From CAWUIO01 sp963922455 (lineage in GTDB: Bacteria > Bacteroidota > Bacteroidia > Cytophagales > Microscillaceae): DNA of 46,625 nt. Below the pieces are notes generated by a model. The model worked only from the letters and a program-made list of their open reading frames with translations, made no database searches and was not told where the DNA came from. This document shows positions 17,593 through 26,272 of this stretch, one piece after another. The position numbers and the translations under genes were made by a program. The number at the start of each line of letters is the position of its first letter. Position 1 is the stretch's first letter. The stretch is from positions 1 to 46,625 of the forward strand of contig CAWUIO010000048.1 of assembly GCA_963922455.1 (NCBI GenBank), in the 5' to 3' direction.

Positions 17593-18687
17593 ATGGACTC
17601 AAACGCTATACATCAAATAAGCACCAGCGTGGTCAAAATCGGGACCTCCTCTGGTAGCGGTAGTGGCTTTTTCCTCAAACAACACGGGATTGTAGTCACC
17701 AATTACCACGTTGTATCCAATCATAAAATGGTCTCCATTGAGAACCACGACAAAGAAAAAATTACCGCCAAGGTCGTATTTTTGAACCCCATCGTCGATC
17801 TGGCCTTTTTACAGCCCTCCAAACCCCTGGATCACCTGCCAGATATGTACTTACAACCGCCCACCACACTCCAAAACTTGGACCGGGTGGCCGTTTTAGG
17901 CTATCCCTATGGCATGCCCTTTACCATCACCGATGGCGTTATTTCCTCACCCCGCCAATTGATGGATGGCCGTCACTACATCCAAACCGATGCTGCCATC
18001 AACCCCGGAAACAGTGGAGGGCCACTCGTTAACCTACGCGGCGAAATCGTGGGAGTCACGACAAGTAAGTTTGCCGATGCCGATAATGTAGGTTTTGCCA
18101 TTCCGGCCGGCGACCTTTTGGTCGATCTGGAATCCTTTGCCGAAAACGTTGAGATGGAGTTTTCGGTAAAATGTCCTTCTTGCGGAAGCTTGCTTTTTGA
18201 AAAAGTTGAGTATTGCCACAACTGTGGGGCCTCCATTGATCAAGAAACCCTCTTTGAAGAGCCTAAGCTTAGCAACCTGGCCGGTTTTGTAGAAACTGCC
18301 CTCACAGAATTAGACATTGATCCGGTGATTGCCCGTAATGGCTACGATTTTTGGGAGTTCCACCAAGGAAGTTCCATGGTTCGCATCTTTGTGTATAATA
18401 AAAATTACCTCTATACCACCAGTCCGCTGGTTAAGTTACCTAAGCAAAACTTAGAGCCCGTATATCGCTATATTTTGAGCAATCCGGCCCCTCCTTTCTC
18501 TTTTGGAATTTACAAGGGGATGATCTACTTATCTTATCGGAACCATATGAGCGATTTGCAAAGCTCCTTCCTCGAGGAAATCCAACAGAAAATTGCCCGA
18601 TTTGCCGAAAAAGCCGACGAATTGGATAATTTCCTCATCGAGGAATACGGCTGCGAGCGCTCCGAATATTCCAAGTTTGACGATTAA
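17593..18687 (+). CDS. Trypsin/HtrA-like serine protease with zinc ribbon and YbjN-like domain
   Basis: I start at the ATG at 17593 (a TTG lies three codons upstream). Residues 8-185 are a compact HtrA-type trypsin domain with H39 (TNYHVV), D69 (VDLAFL) and S141 (GNSGGP). There is no PDZ domain and no signal peptide, unlike periplasmic DegP/DegS. A four-cysteine zinc ribbon follows (CPSC at 194-197, CHNC at 208-211). The C-terminal part (about 228-350) resembles the YbjN-like domain of the preceding gene product. All parts suggest a cytoplasmic protease whose C-terminal domains recruit substrate or partner. It is followed directly by repeat copy D. Confidence 0.88.
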   Translation: MDSNAIHQISTSVVKIGTSSGSGSGFFLKQHGIVVTNYHVVSNHKMVSIENHDKEKITAKVVFLNPIVDLAFLQPSKPLDHLPDMYLQPPTTLQNLDRVAVLGYPYGMPFTITDGVISSPRQLMDGRHYIQTDAAINPGNSGGPLVNLRGEIVGVTTSKFADADNVGFAIPAGDLLVDLESFAENVEMEFSVKCPSCGSLLFEKVEYCHNCGASIDQETLFEEPKLSNLAGFVETALTELDIDPVIARNGYDFWEFHQGSSMVRIFVYNKNYLYTTSPLVKLPKQNLEPVYRYILSNPAPPFSFGIYKGMIYLSYRNHMSDLQSSFLEEIQQKIARFAEKADELDNFLIEEYGCERSEYSKFDD

Positions 18688-18692
18688 TTTGA

Positions 18693-18822
18693 GGGGCATT
18701 CCTTGCCTTTCCTTCCCCTAAGGGATCAGGAAAGGCAAGGACCGGGCCGTCGGGCAAGCCCCGAGCCGGCCAACCCGCAAGGCCCTTTCGGTCTCGGCCC
18801 TGCGGGCTTCCGTCCCTATGCC
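18693..18822 (+). repeat. Interspersed hairpin repeat, copy D (divergent subtype)
   Basis: It starts GGGGCATT and ends CGTCCCTATGCC. The variable arms are the longest in the window: 18701-18713 (CCTTGCCTTTCCT) pairs perfectly over 13 bp with 18728-18740, around a 14-base loop. The remainder shares CGGTCTCGGCCC with copy B. It begins 6 bp past the stop of the protease gene, so the hairpin probably also ends that transcript. The open frames through it are translations of the repeat and are not called. From 18823 to 19044 I see only leader sequence of the next gene. Confidence 0.75.
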
Positions 18823-19044
18823 AAAAAGCCTGAAGTGCTATACTCACGGCTTATCATGCGAGACTTCATCCTTCACCCCTGTCCCCAACTGTCCCAAACG
18901 CTTATAATTTCCTTACTCCTCTTAACAAGGAAAAAAACAAAATAAGTGGCCCCCTACACTTAACATCTACCCTAGCCTTACGTTTTAATACAAGATAATC
19001 CTCATGTGATCAGGAATTTCATTTGCACCCAACTATCAAATACA

Positions 19045-20751
19045 ATGAACCGTACTTTATCATCCTTCCTGCTAATTTTCTGCCTGGGACTCCTTTTCCA
19101 AACGTGTAATAACAATTCGGATAATGAGCCCCAACCTAGTTTTGATATTCTAGAATCTCTTAGAGCCCTTGAAGCTATTAACGACCTAGTCACCGATGCC
19201 CGCCAAGAAACGATTAACGGGCAAGTGGTCTGGATCATTACCTTTGAAGAAGCTGACTCCCTCGTGATTGAAGGCTCCGATTTAGATTCCGTTCTAATTG
19301 ATCGGGATAATTGGGAAGCTACTTTTTTTGCCCCAGGTGGGGAACAAGAAGCCATCGATTTTCTAGGAAGCTCTTTAAATATTCCCAATAGTGCCATTCA
19401 ACTCAATCCCTCCGGTTTTGCCCCATTAGCCGCTCAAGTCAATATGCAGACCCCGGTTCAAGGTAAAATAGCCGTACAAGTCTTGGGCAAAGGCCCAGAT
19501 GGGGTATCCCTTGGAAAACAGTTTTCCCGTTTTGACGATAACCACCAATTTCCTATCCTGGGCTTATACCCCGATCACCTCAATGAGGTAAAAGTCACCT
19601 TCACAAATTCTATGGGCAAAGTGCGCGTAAGCGAGACACTCCAGATTCAAACCGATACGATAAGCTTACCCGATCTAAACATCATCCAGAATAATCTGCC
19701 CACCAGCGACAGTGCCCTGTACTGGGTAGCCAATTTAAATATGGGCTTCGACCGTCAAGGGGAAGTCCGCTGGGCTTGGACCAATCCCGATGCCTACCAT
19801 ATGTACGGCCGTACCAAAAACGGAAATTTTCTTATCAACACGCAAGAAAACCGTATCCGCTACTACTCCTCCGGATTTTTTGAAGTAGACCCCTTGGGGA
19901 ATATCGTGCAATTTTACACAGTACCCGAATATATGCACCACGAGCTATTTGAGTTGCCCAACGGTAATTTTTTAGTGGGTGCCAATACCGCTCAACCCAT
20001 CGGCACCGACGACGGACAATTACAAGATGACAAGCTCTTTGAAATGGAACGGGGAACAGGCAATATCGTCAAAGAGTGGGATATGAACCTAATCTTGGAC
20101 AACCAAAGACGCCGCCTTCCTGGTGAAAGGGGAGATGATTGGCTCCACCTCAATGCCGTTTACTTAGACGAAGCCGACAATAGCTTGATCATTTCAGGAC
20201 GGGGTCAATGTGCCGTGTATAAAATTGACTACGATACCGGAGATTTGAAGTGGATCTTATCTCCCCCTGAGTTTTGGAATGATAGCCTAAGCCCGTTTCT
20301 GCTTCAACCCGACTATGCCAATAGCATTGATACGGTAGATTTTTGGCCTTATGGTCAACATACCCCGGTTCGTATGGAAAATGGCAACATATTGATGTAT
20401 GACAATGGGAGATACCGAAATTTCTACTCCGATTCTACGGTAAGCGTAGCGAGTTATAGCCGGGCCGCCGAATATAAAATTGATGAAGTGAACAAAACCG
20501 TTTCCTTGGTCTGGGTATTTGACGAAAACAAGCAATACTTTACCACGGCTGCCGGATCTACCACCTTAAACCCCGAAAATCAAAACAAGTTGCTTGGCTT
20601 CTTATGGTCGGGAAATGGCGGCAATACGCCGAGGCTATATGAACTTGACGCGCAAAATCAAGTGATTTTTGAAGCGGTGGTCAATCCGAACAATAATTAT
20701 TACCGCTTCTTTAAGTTCCAAATCTATCAAGGGGTAGACAATGGGCTCTAA
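19045..20751 (+). CDS. Arylsulfate sulfotransferase (ASST)-like lipoprotein
   Basis: The start is the ATG at 19045; the upstream GTG frame is not needed. The N-terminus MNRTLSSFLLIFCLGLLFQTC is a lipoprotein signal (C21). From about residue 230 the protein is a beta-propeller of the arylsulfotransferase family. The residues matching those described in the E. coli periplasmic enzyme are present: His in YMHHELF (298/299), H368 in DWLHLNAV, R386 in ISGRGQ and H439 in YGQHTP. Such enzymes move sulfate from one aryl sulfate to another phenol without PAPS. An N-terminal region of about 200 residues is extra. The expected site is the outer membrane or periplasm. It ends before a strong terminator. 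Confidence 0.85.
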   Translation: MNRTLSSFLLIFCLGLLFQTCNNNSDNEPQPSFDILESLRALEAINDLVTDARQETINGQVVWIITFEEADSLVIEGSDLDSVLIDRDNWEATFFAPGGEQEAIDFLGSSLNIPNSAIQLNPSGFAPLAAQVNMQTPVQGKIAVQVLGKGPDGVSLGKQFSRFDDNHQFPILGLYPDHLNEVKVTFTNSMGKVRVSETLQIQTDTISLPDLNIIQNNLPTSDSALYWVANLNMGFDRQGEVRWAWTNPDAYHMYGRTKNGNFLINTQENRIRYYSSGFFEVDPLGNIVQFYTVPEYMHHELFELPNGNFLVGANTAQPIGTDDGQLQDDKLFEMERGTGNIVKEWDMNLILDNQRRRLPGERGDDWLHLNAVYLDEADNSLIISGRGQCAVYKIDYDTGDLKWILSPPEFWNDSLSPFLLQPDYANSIDTVDFWPYGQHTPVRMENGNILMYDNGRYRNFYSDSTVSVASYSRAAEYKIDEVNKTVSLVWVFDENKQYFTTAAGSTTLNPENQNKLLGFLWSGNGGNTPRLYELDAQNQVIFEAVVNPNNNYYRFFKFQIYQGVDNGL

Positions 20752-20811
20752 GTAAACTAAAAATTTACCGCTCACGGCGCTCTACACTATAATACTTTAT
20801 TATTTTCAAGT

Positions 20812-20857
20812 GGTTCTTCTTATTTTGCAATTATCCAATTGCTTTATAAGAAGAACC
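20812..20857 (+). terminator. Strong intrinsic terminator after the ASST-like gene
   Basis: A 12-bp outer stem (20812-20823 with 20846-20857), a symmetric TTT/TTT bulge and an inner 6-bp stem (20827-20832 with 20837-20842) close on a four-base loop. CTTTTATT follows on the plus strand. It lies 60 bp past the stop of the preceding gene. Confidence 0.88.
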
Positions 20858-20864
20858 CTTTTAT

Positions 20865-20873
20865 TATAATTTG
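20865..20873 (+). promoter_or_regulatory. Possible -7 element of the crotonase gene
   Basis: TATAATTTG resembles the Bacteroidota -7 element TAnnTTTG with one extra spacer base. It sits 27 bp before the ATG at 20901 and immediately after the upstream terminator, where a promoter is needed. I did not find a clear TTG -33 box because the terminator stem occupies that position. Confidence 0.35.
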
Positions 20874-20900
20874 CGGGGCAAACCCAAAAAACGTATCAAA

Positions 20901-21692
20901 ATGGAAAGAGTCAACATAGAAATCAAAGACCATATCGCAAAGGTCACCCTAAACCGTCCGGAAAAGATGAACGCCTTGGACGTTCCCATGTTTGAGGCAA
21001 TCATTGAAGCTGGTGACACCTTGGCCCAAGATGCTTCGGTCCGGGTAGCTGTTTTAAGCGGATCGGGCAAAGCCTTTTGTGCCGGTTTGGATGTAGGTAG
21101 CTTCAGTGATCCGAATGGTGCGGGCAACCAAGCCTTATCTCCTCGTACCCATGGCATCGCCAATATGTGGCAGCAAGCCGTTTGGACATGGAGAGCCTTA
21201 CCCGTACCGGTCATTGCGGCAGCCCACGGAGTGGTTTTTGGGGGTGGTTTACAGATCATGCTAGGGGCCGATATTAAGTACATAGCCCCCGATACCCAAT
21301 TGAGTATCATGGAAATGAAATGGGGTTTGATTCCCGATATGGCCGGTACGCAATTGATGCGGCATTCGGTGCGAGATGATATTATTCGGGAACTCACGTA
21401 TACCCATCGGGTTTTCTCGGGCGAAGAGGCGGTACATTATGGCTTTGCTACCCACCTATCGGCCTCCCCTCTGGAAGATGCGCACAAATTAGCTCAAGAA
21501 ATAGCCAGCAAAAGCCCTAGTGCGATCGTAAAAGCCAAGAAGCTGTTGAATGAAGCGCCGTATTTAAGTGCTGAGGAGGGCTTGATGTTAGAATCGGTGG
21601 AGCAAGATGCCATCGTCAAAAAGAAAAACCAAATGGAGGCTGTTTTCTCAAGTATGCAAAAAAGGCCCGGAAATTTTGAAGATTATCGCTAG
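20901..21692 (+). CDS. Crotonase-family protein (enoyl-CoA hydratase/isomerase)
   Basis: I chose the ATG at 20901; the earlier TTG adds ten basic residues. The 263-residue protein shows the crotonase core. The oxyanion-hole segments are SGKAFCAGLDVGSF (55-68) and HGVVFGGGLQ (109-118). Of the two glutamates used by enoyl-CoA hydratase, only one is present: E138 (SIMEMKWG). The other position is Q118 in GGGLQIMLGADI. That pattern fits an isomerase or an uncharacterised crotonase subgroup better than a hydratase. No beta-oxidation partner is nearby. It probably acts on an acyl-CoA in the cytosol; the substrate is unknown. Confidence 0.9.
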   Translation: MERVNIEIKDHIAKVTLNRPEKMNALDVPMFEAIIEAGDTLAQDASVRVAVLSGSGKAFCAGLDVGSFSDPNGAGNQALSPRTHGIANMWQQAVWTWRALPVPVIAAAHGVVFGGGLQIMLGADIKYIAPDTQLSIMEMKWGLIPDMAGTQLMRHSVRDDIIRELTYTHRVFSGEEAVHYGFATHLSASPLEDAHKLAQEIASKSPSAIVKAKKLLNEAPYLSAEEGLMLESVEQDAIVKKKNQMEAVFSSMQKRPGNFEDYR

Positions 21693-21754
21693 AGTTTTAG
21701 CCAGATGTGATCCCATGTAATTTGGGGCAGCCCTCTGACTAAACTTTCTCATTT

Positions 21755-21886
21755 GGCTTAGGGATAGAGCGGCCTGTTTGAGCTCGTGTAGGCCATGTGG
21801 GGAAAGGCAGCGAGTAGCGAAAGCCCGACCCGCGCCATACATTATGTCAAGTGTGGCCCAAACCTTCCCTAAGCGGGTAAGCCCCC
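21755..21886 (-). repeat. Interspersed hairpin repeat, copy E (subtype 2)
   Basis: This copy is in reverse orientation, from GGCTTAGGGATAGAGCGGCC to the complement of the GGGGGCTT box. Its arms on the plus strand are ACCCGC (21828-21833) and GCGGGT (21873-21878), a 6-bp pairing. It has the subtype 2 middle (CTGCC...GGCCTACACGAGCTC, read on the minus strand), shared with G and I. It starts about 60 bp past the crotonase stop. The stretch 21961-22194 beyond it and the next terminator shows nothing else I can name. Confidence 0.82.
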
Positions 21887-21926
21887 AGGATTGCATACGC
21901 TAAGGTTTGATTGTTTAGATAAAATT

Positions 21927-21960
21927 AGGCACCCTTTTCCAGGATGTGGAAAGGATGCCT
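21927..21960 (+). terminator. Hairpin downstream of the crotonase gene
   Basis: AGGCA pairs with TGCCT at the outside and CCTTTTCC with GGAAAGG inside, around a short loop, with one bulge. It lies between repeat copy E and the small-protein gene. The U-run is poor, so this may be an RNA structure rather than an efficient terminator. Confidence 0.5.
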
Positions 21961-22194
21961 ACCTATGTCTCTAAAATGCTATTAACATGGTACCCTTTTC
22001 ATTCAGGCAATACAACCTGAAGCAAGGCCTCAGTTAAAAAACCGAGTCAAATTTTAGAAAACATGATACAATTTACAGTTAATTTTTGGGACTTTCAAGG
22101 GGAGGCCTTAAATTTTGCTTTTTTCTTATAGAGGATCTTAGCAAACATTGGATAGGAGTTGGCGGTTCTGCTAAAGTACCCAAAACAAGAAACT

Positions 22195-22383
22195 ATGTTC
22201 GGACTATTCAAAAAGAAAAGCGAGTTAGAGAAACTACAAAAGCAGTATCAGCAATTGATGAAAGAGGCCCACCAGCTATCTCATCAAGACCGCAAAGCAA
22301 GCGATGCGAAAATGGCGGAAGCTGAAGAATTGGCCAAAAAAATAGATGAAATCCGACAAAAGGAAAATGAAGCGGGCTCCTAA
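22195..22383 (+). CDS. Lacal_2735 family small protein
   Basis: This 62-residue protein starts at the ATG at 22195 and reads MFGLFKKKSELEKLQKQYQQ at the N-terminus. It is a short hydrophobic/basic tip followed by a charged helix with heptad spacing to the end. This matches the small Bacteroidota family named after Lacal_2735, recognised from the MFGLFKKKSE start and the conserved LMKEAH.LS..(D/N)RK.SD segment. The biological role is unknown. A coiled-coil dimer or membrane-edge adaptor is possible. It is convergent with the next gene, 35 bp apart. Confidence 0.85.
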   Translation: MFGLFKKKSELEKLQKQYQQLMKEAHQLSHQDRKASDAKMAEAEELAKKIDEIRQKENEAGS

Positions 22384-22418
22384 GCTCAAGACATTTTCCC
22401 TTTGTTGGTATGTATGCC

Positions 22419-22871
22419 TTAATAGTATGGGACAAGGACTACTTCTTGCCCATACTGCTCTGAACTCAAAATTAAGCGATCGCTGCTTACATCAATCAAG
22501 GTAATACGGTCTTCGTAACCCACCTCATTGCGGGCGATGATGGTGCGTCCGTCGGGCTTTAGCTCCCAACGGCCTTGCTCAACGGTTTCTCCCGATAGGG
22601 TAACTTCAAAACTAAAATCAGCACCGAACATGAACACGGCTTTTTCTGCCTCTGCTTTCATGTTTTCTAATACATTTCTCCGCTTATAATCAGGTAAGAG
22701 TTTGAAGGACTCCCATTCCGGCTCGCTCATATACCGAACGTGGCGGTACTCATCAAAAACCACTTTCCACTTTTTGTCTAAGAGCGATGGGCTGATTTGG
22801 GCCTGGCTGGTGATAAAAGAGCCCAAAACGAGAAAAAAGACAACACAACTCTTGTTTATAAAATTTTTCAT
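22419..22871 (-). CDS. Secreted lipocalin-like small protein
   Basis: This 150-residue protein has a clear signal peptide (residues 1-24, ending SFITSQAQ). The mature part begins with LLDKKWKVV, has a helical insertion (about 50-78, YKRRNVLENMKAEAEKAV), then several strands with SFEVTLSGETVEQGRWELKP and a final strand pair. The W...G.W pattern is like the lipocalin-like small proteins common in Bacteroidota. The barrel would be short, so the assignment is tentative. It is probably periplasmic and appears monocistronic. Confidence 0.75.
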   Translation of the reverse strand: MKNFINKSCVVFFLVLGSFITSQAQISPSLLDKKWKVVFDEYRHVRYMSEPEWESFKLLPDYKRRNVLENMKAEAEKAVFMFGADFSFEVTLSGETVEQGRWELKPDGRTIIARNEVGYEDRITLIDVSSDRLILSSEQYGQEVVLVPYY

Positions 22872-22925
22872 AGTTTTTTATTTCGTTACACACTTGTATA
22901 CTTGAAAACCCGGCGTATAAGTTCC

Positions 22926-22954
22926 GAAATATAGTACTTCAAATTCTTTATCAA
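22926..22954 (-). promoter_or_regulatory. Possible promoter of the lipocalin-like gene
   Basis: On the minus strand TTG (22952-22954) is followed after 18 bases by TATATTTC (22926-22933), one mismatch from TAnnTTTG. Transcription would start near 22919, about 48 bases before the ATG at 22871. Confidence 0.35.
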
Positions 22955-23096
22955 GTTACGAATGTATTAATATATACTTATATTTAACAAAGGTCTTTTT
23001 TTCAAACAACGTTTTTGTACAGATCCTTAATCATTCTTTTTGATTAACGAAGAAAAGATATATCCAGTATTATATCGTTTAATTTATACGGTCCCT

Positions 23097-23813
23097 ATGC
23101 CCAACCATCAAAAACACCGGGGGCAGCACTCCAATGATCCAAAATATTTTAGCCCTAAGCAAATTTGTATTCTCCGGGAAGCCGTAGAGGACTTGAGTTT
23201 TCTTTATACCCGGGGCTATTCAGAAGAGGCCTCCTTGGAATTGGTTGGGAATCATTACCAACTACACAAAAGGCAACGTATGGCCTTAAGGAGGGCCGCC
23301 TGTTCAAAACAATCTCAAGATATTCGGGGGCAAAAAGTACTCATGCCGGAGCAAATGAAAGATCGTGCCGTTGCTATCGATGCGTATAATTTACTCATTA
23401 CGGTAGAAAGTCATTTGTCGGGGGCCTTGCTATTTTTGGGAAAAGATTTTTGCTACAGGGATATTGCCAGTATCCACGGCACCTACCGTAAAGTAGAAGA
23501 AACGGTTCCGGCGATTAAATTAATAGGTAAAAGCCTGGCGGATGTAGGCGTAGCATGTACCCATTGGTATTTGGACCGGCCCATTTCAAACAGTGCCCGG
23601 CTCAAAAATCTCTTACTAGAAACGGCTCAAGAACAGGCTTGGCATTGGGAGGCTAGCCTGGAATATAACCCTGACAAAAGCCTGGCTGCCTGTTCTGAAG
23701 TAGTCATTAGCTCCGATCGGTGGATTTTAGACCGAGTGCAATATTGGTTTAACTTTATGGAATATATACTTCTTTCCCCCAAAGCTCACAGCAATATCCG
23801 AATCCTTACATAA
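23097..23813 (+). CDS. DUF434 domain-containing protein
   Basis: The start is the ATG at 23097 (MPNHQKHRGQH); a TTG at 23040 would add 19 residues. The 238-residue protein matches DUF434 throughout: YTRGYSEEASLELVGNHY, then KRQRMALRRAACS, then a region with VAIDAYNLLITVES, CYRDIASIHGTYR and WYLDRPISNSARLK, ending VVISSDRWILDRV. The spaced acidic residues and the central IDAYN segment recall nucleotide-binding or PIN-like folds, but I know of no established activity. It is cytosolic and appears monocistronic. Confidence 0.88.
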   Translation: MPNHQKHRGQHSNDPKYFSPKQICILREAVEDLSFLYTRGYSEEASLELVGNHYQLHKRQRMALRRAACSKQSQDIRGQKVLMPEQMKDRAVAIDAYNLLITVESHLSGALLFLGKDFCYRDIASIHGTYRKVEETVPAIKLIGKSLADVGVACTHWYLDRPISNSARLKNLLLETAQEQAWHWEASLEYNPDKSLAACSEVVISSDRWILDRVQYWFNFMEYILLSPKAHSNIRILT

Positions 23814-23851
23814 GTAATGGCCAGTTTGTCTATCGGATAGCCCAGGGTATC

Positions 23852-23884
23852 TTGCATATTTGGCATTGATTTTTCTTATTTTTG
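23852..23884 (+). promoter_or_regulatory. Bacteroidota-type promoter of the TPR-SpoIIE phosphatase gene
   Basis: TTG (23852-23854) and TATTTTTG (23877-23884) are 22 bases apart, fitting the consensus TTG-N17-23-TAnnTTTG. Transcription would start near 23890, leaving a leader of about 145 bases before the ATG at 24036. Confidence 0.6.
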
Positions 23885-24035
23885 CCTGTAAACTTTTTTA
23901 TTTGTTTCCTAGTAAAGGTTGTAGATTGCATTTTTTCATTAAATAGCAAGTTATTGAGGAGTGGATCGTATAAGAGAATTTCTTGATTTTCTTCTTCTCA
24001 CTCGATAGCCTCCAAAACAGTGTAGTACCCACTTT

Positions 24036-26240
24036 ATGAGTAGTAAGCACCTAAGCTTTTTTTTAGCGCTCCTCCTAAGTGTTGCTTTGACGGAATTGAA
24101 AGCGCAACAAACCCGCTTGGACAGTGTGGTAGAGCTTTTGAACCGCTCCCGTCAAAACAGCATGGATAAAGTGCGTATGCTGGACCTAATGTCACGAGAA
24201 CTTCGCAATAGGTCGCCAGAAAAATCCTTGATATACGCCCAGCAGGCTTTATTGATCGCTCAAAGGATGAATTTCCGGGTGGGGATGAATGATGCTATTT
24301 TTAATATTGCCCAATCCTACTGGGCCATGGATAACTTCCCGAAGGCATTGGAATATCTGCAAAAATCCCTTCGTTTTTATCGTAATTCCGAAGATCAAGA
24401 AAAAGAAGCCCGGGTGATGAGTTTCTTAGCTGGAATTCATTATGAATTTGGAGATTATGATTTGGCTTTTGAATACTATATCGGGGCCTTAAAAATATAT
24501 CGTAAGATCGAGCAAACGTATGGGGAAGCCCTATCCCTTTGCAATATTGGGAAGACCTATACGGTAACCCGTAATTTTAGGGAAGCCTATAAGCATTTTG
24601 GTATGGCCAAGCAACTCATTGATACCCTGAAAAATCCTCGTTTGATGGGTATCATCCAATTAAACCGGGGAAATACGCTCCAAAGCGAGAAAAAATACCC
24701 GCAATCCCTCCTCTCCTTCCAAGACGCTCAACAATACTTTTTGGCAAGTGAAGATCAAATCAATGAGGCCGAAGCACTCTATGGAGAAGGAAAAGTCTTT
24801 TCGGCCACGGGCCGTACAAATGATGCCCTGGCCTCTTTCTTAAAATCCCTACAGTTTAATGAGGAAGCCCAAAACCGGGAAGGGATCAGTCAATGTTTTT
24901 TAGGTATTGCCGAATTATATCTACAAACAGGCAACCCTACCCGTTCTATCGATTATTTGAATAAAAGCATCACCCTGGCCCGCAAGCTCCACAACAAACG
25001 CTTGATCCGGGACAATATGCAAAACTTCTCCCTAGCATTTGAAAAGCTGAATGTTCCCTCCCAAGCTTTAAAATACCATAAGCTGTTTAAGGCTTACAAT
25101 GACTCCATTTATAGCGAAAATAAGCTGGCCGTTATTTCTGGTTTACAAACTCGCTACGAGCTGGAAAGAAGAGAGCAAGAACGGGTCAATGATAAGGAAA
25201 AAATTGACTTCCTCAGTAAAAAGTATATCGAGCAAGGGATGGTCCTGATCAATAAAGATTATGACATCCGTAGACAAAATATTTTGATAGGTGCCTCTGT
25301 AGGGATTATTATTCTTACGGTATTACTGGTTATCATATTCTATAGAGCCAAAACGCAATCTAATCGGGCAAACAAGCAATTAAAAGCTCAAAACGAAGAG
25401 ATTATGAGGCAAAAAGTAGAAATTGAAAACCAAAAAGAACAATTATCCCGAGCTTTTGAGAAAATTAGCGATAGTATCCGTTACGCTGAAACTATTCAAA
25501 AGGCCATTCTCCCGAGCGAATATAAACTCCTGGATTGTTTGGGAAGCCATTTCTTAATCTCCCAAGCCAAAGATATGGTCTCTGGTGATTTTTATTGGGT
25601 GAGCCGCTTGGAAAAGCTTACCCTCATGGCCGTCGTAGACTGCACGGGCCACGGTGTCCCCGGTGGCTTTACCACCATGATCGGGCACACCTTGCTCAAC
25701 GAAATCGTAAACCAAGAAAAAATAAGTGACCCGGCCCTAATCTTAAGTTACTTAAACCGTGGCATTGTAAGCGTGATTGAAAACAAGTATGAAGATGTTG
25801 CTATTGGCATGGAAGCGTGTTTGGCCACTTTTCAAGACGATCCCGTAGACCCCGATTATGTATTATTACATTTTGCCGGAGCCAAACGCCCCTTATATAC
25901 CATTATACCCAATGGAAAAGTAGGGCCCATCACAGAGATTAATGAATTGAGAGGAGATCGGGTATCGATCGGCCTAAATAATTCTGATACATCCGAATAT
26001 ACTACCCACGGAATCCGTATCCCCAAAGGTAGCCTGATTTACTTGACCAGTGATGGTTTTACCGATCAGGCAAATCCTCAGAAAAAACGCTTTGGCTCCA
26101 ATCGCTTCAAAGACGTTCTCAAAAAAATAGCCCGGATGAAAGTGGAAGAACAAAAGTCATATCTCGAAAGAACCCTTAGAAATTATCAAAAAGATGCTAG
26201 TCAGCGGGATGATATCACCATTCTTGGGGTTAAAGTATAA
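24036..26240 (+). CDS. TPR-containing SpoIIE/PP2C-type protein phosphatase
   Basis: This 734-residue sensor phosphatase has a signal peptide at residues 1-24 (ending LKAQQ). Residues about 60-345 form tandem tetratricopeptide repeats facing the periplasm. One membrane helix runs 416-436 (ILIGASVGIIILTVLLVIIF), followed by a coiled coil to about 480. The cytosolic C-terminal domain (about 495-734) is a PP2C/SpoIIE phosphatase with metal ligands D518 (DMVSGDF), D535 (VVDCTGHG), D673 (SDGFTDQ) and D725/D726 (RDDITI). Such proteins dephosphorylate anti-sigma or partner-switch factors in response to an outside signal. It is followed after 32 bp by a SUMF1-like gene. Confidence 0.93.
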   Translation: MSSKHLSFFLALLLSVALTELKAQQTRLDSVVELLNRSRQNSMDKVRMLDLMSRELRNRSPEKSLIYAQQALLIAQRMNFRVGMNDAIFNIAQSYWAMDNFPKALEYLQKSLRFYRNSEDQEKEARVMSFLAGIHYEFGDYDLAFEYYIGALKIYRKIEQTYGEALSLCNIGKTYTVTRNFREAYKHFGMAKQLIDTLKNPRLMGIIQLNRGNTLQSEKKYPQSLLSFQDAQQYFLASEDQINEAEALYGEGKVFSATGRTNDALASFLKSLQFNEEAQNREGISQCFLGIAELYLQTGNPTRSIDYLNKSITLARKLHNKRLIRDNMQNFSLAFEKLNVPSQALKYHKLFKAYNDSIYSENKLAVISGLQTRYELERREQERVNDKEKIDFLSKKYIEQGMVLINKDYDIRRQNILIGASVGIIILTVLLVIIFYRAKTQSNRANKQLKAQNEEIMRQKVEIENQKEQLSRAFEKISDSIRYAETIQKAILPSEYKLLDCLGSHFLISQAKDMVSGDFYWVSRLEKLTLMAVVDCTGHGVPGGFTTMIGHTLLNEIVNQEKISDPALILSYLNRGIVSVIENKYEDVAIGMEACLATFQDDPVDPDYVLLHFAGAKRPLYTIIPNGKVGPITEINELRGDRVSIGLNNSDTSEYTTHGIRIPKGSLIYLTSDGFTDQANPQKKRFGSNRFKDVLKKIARMKVEEQKSYLERTLRNYQKDASQRDDITILGVKV

Positions 26241-26272
26241 TATAAGATAGCTCAATTTGAGACGGCAAGGCT

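Noticed and set aside
21719..21740. GGGGCAGCCC next to repeat copy E
   Set aside because: It resembles the box of F/H only partly and has no partner arm.
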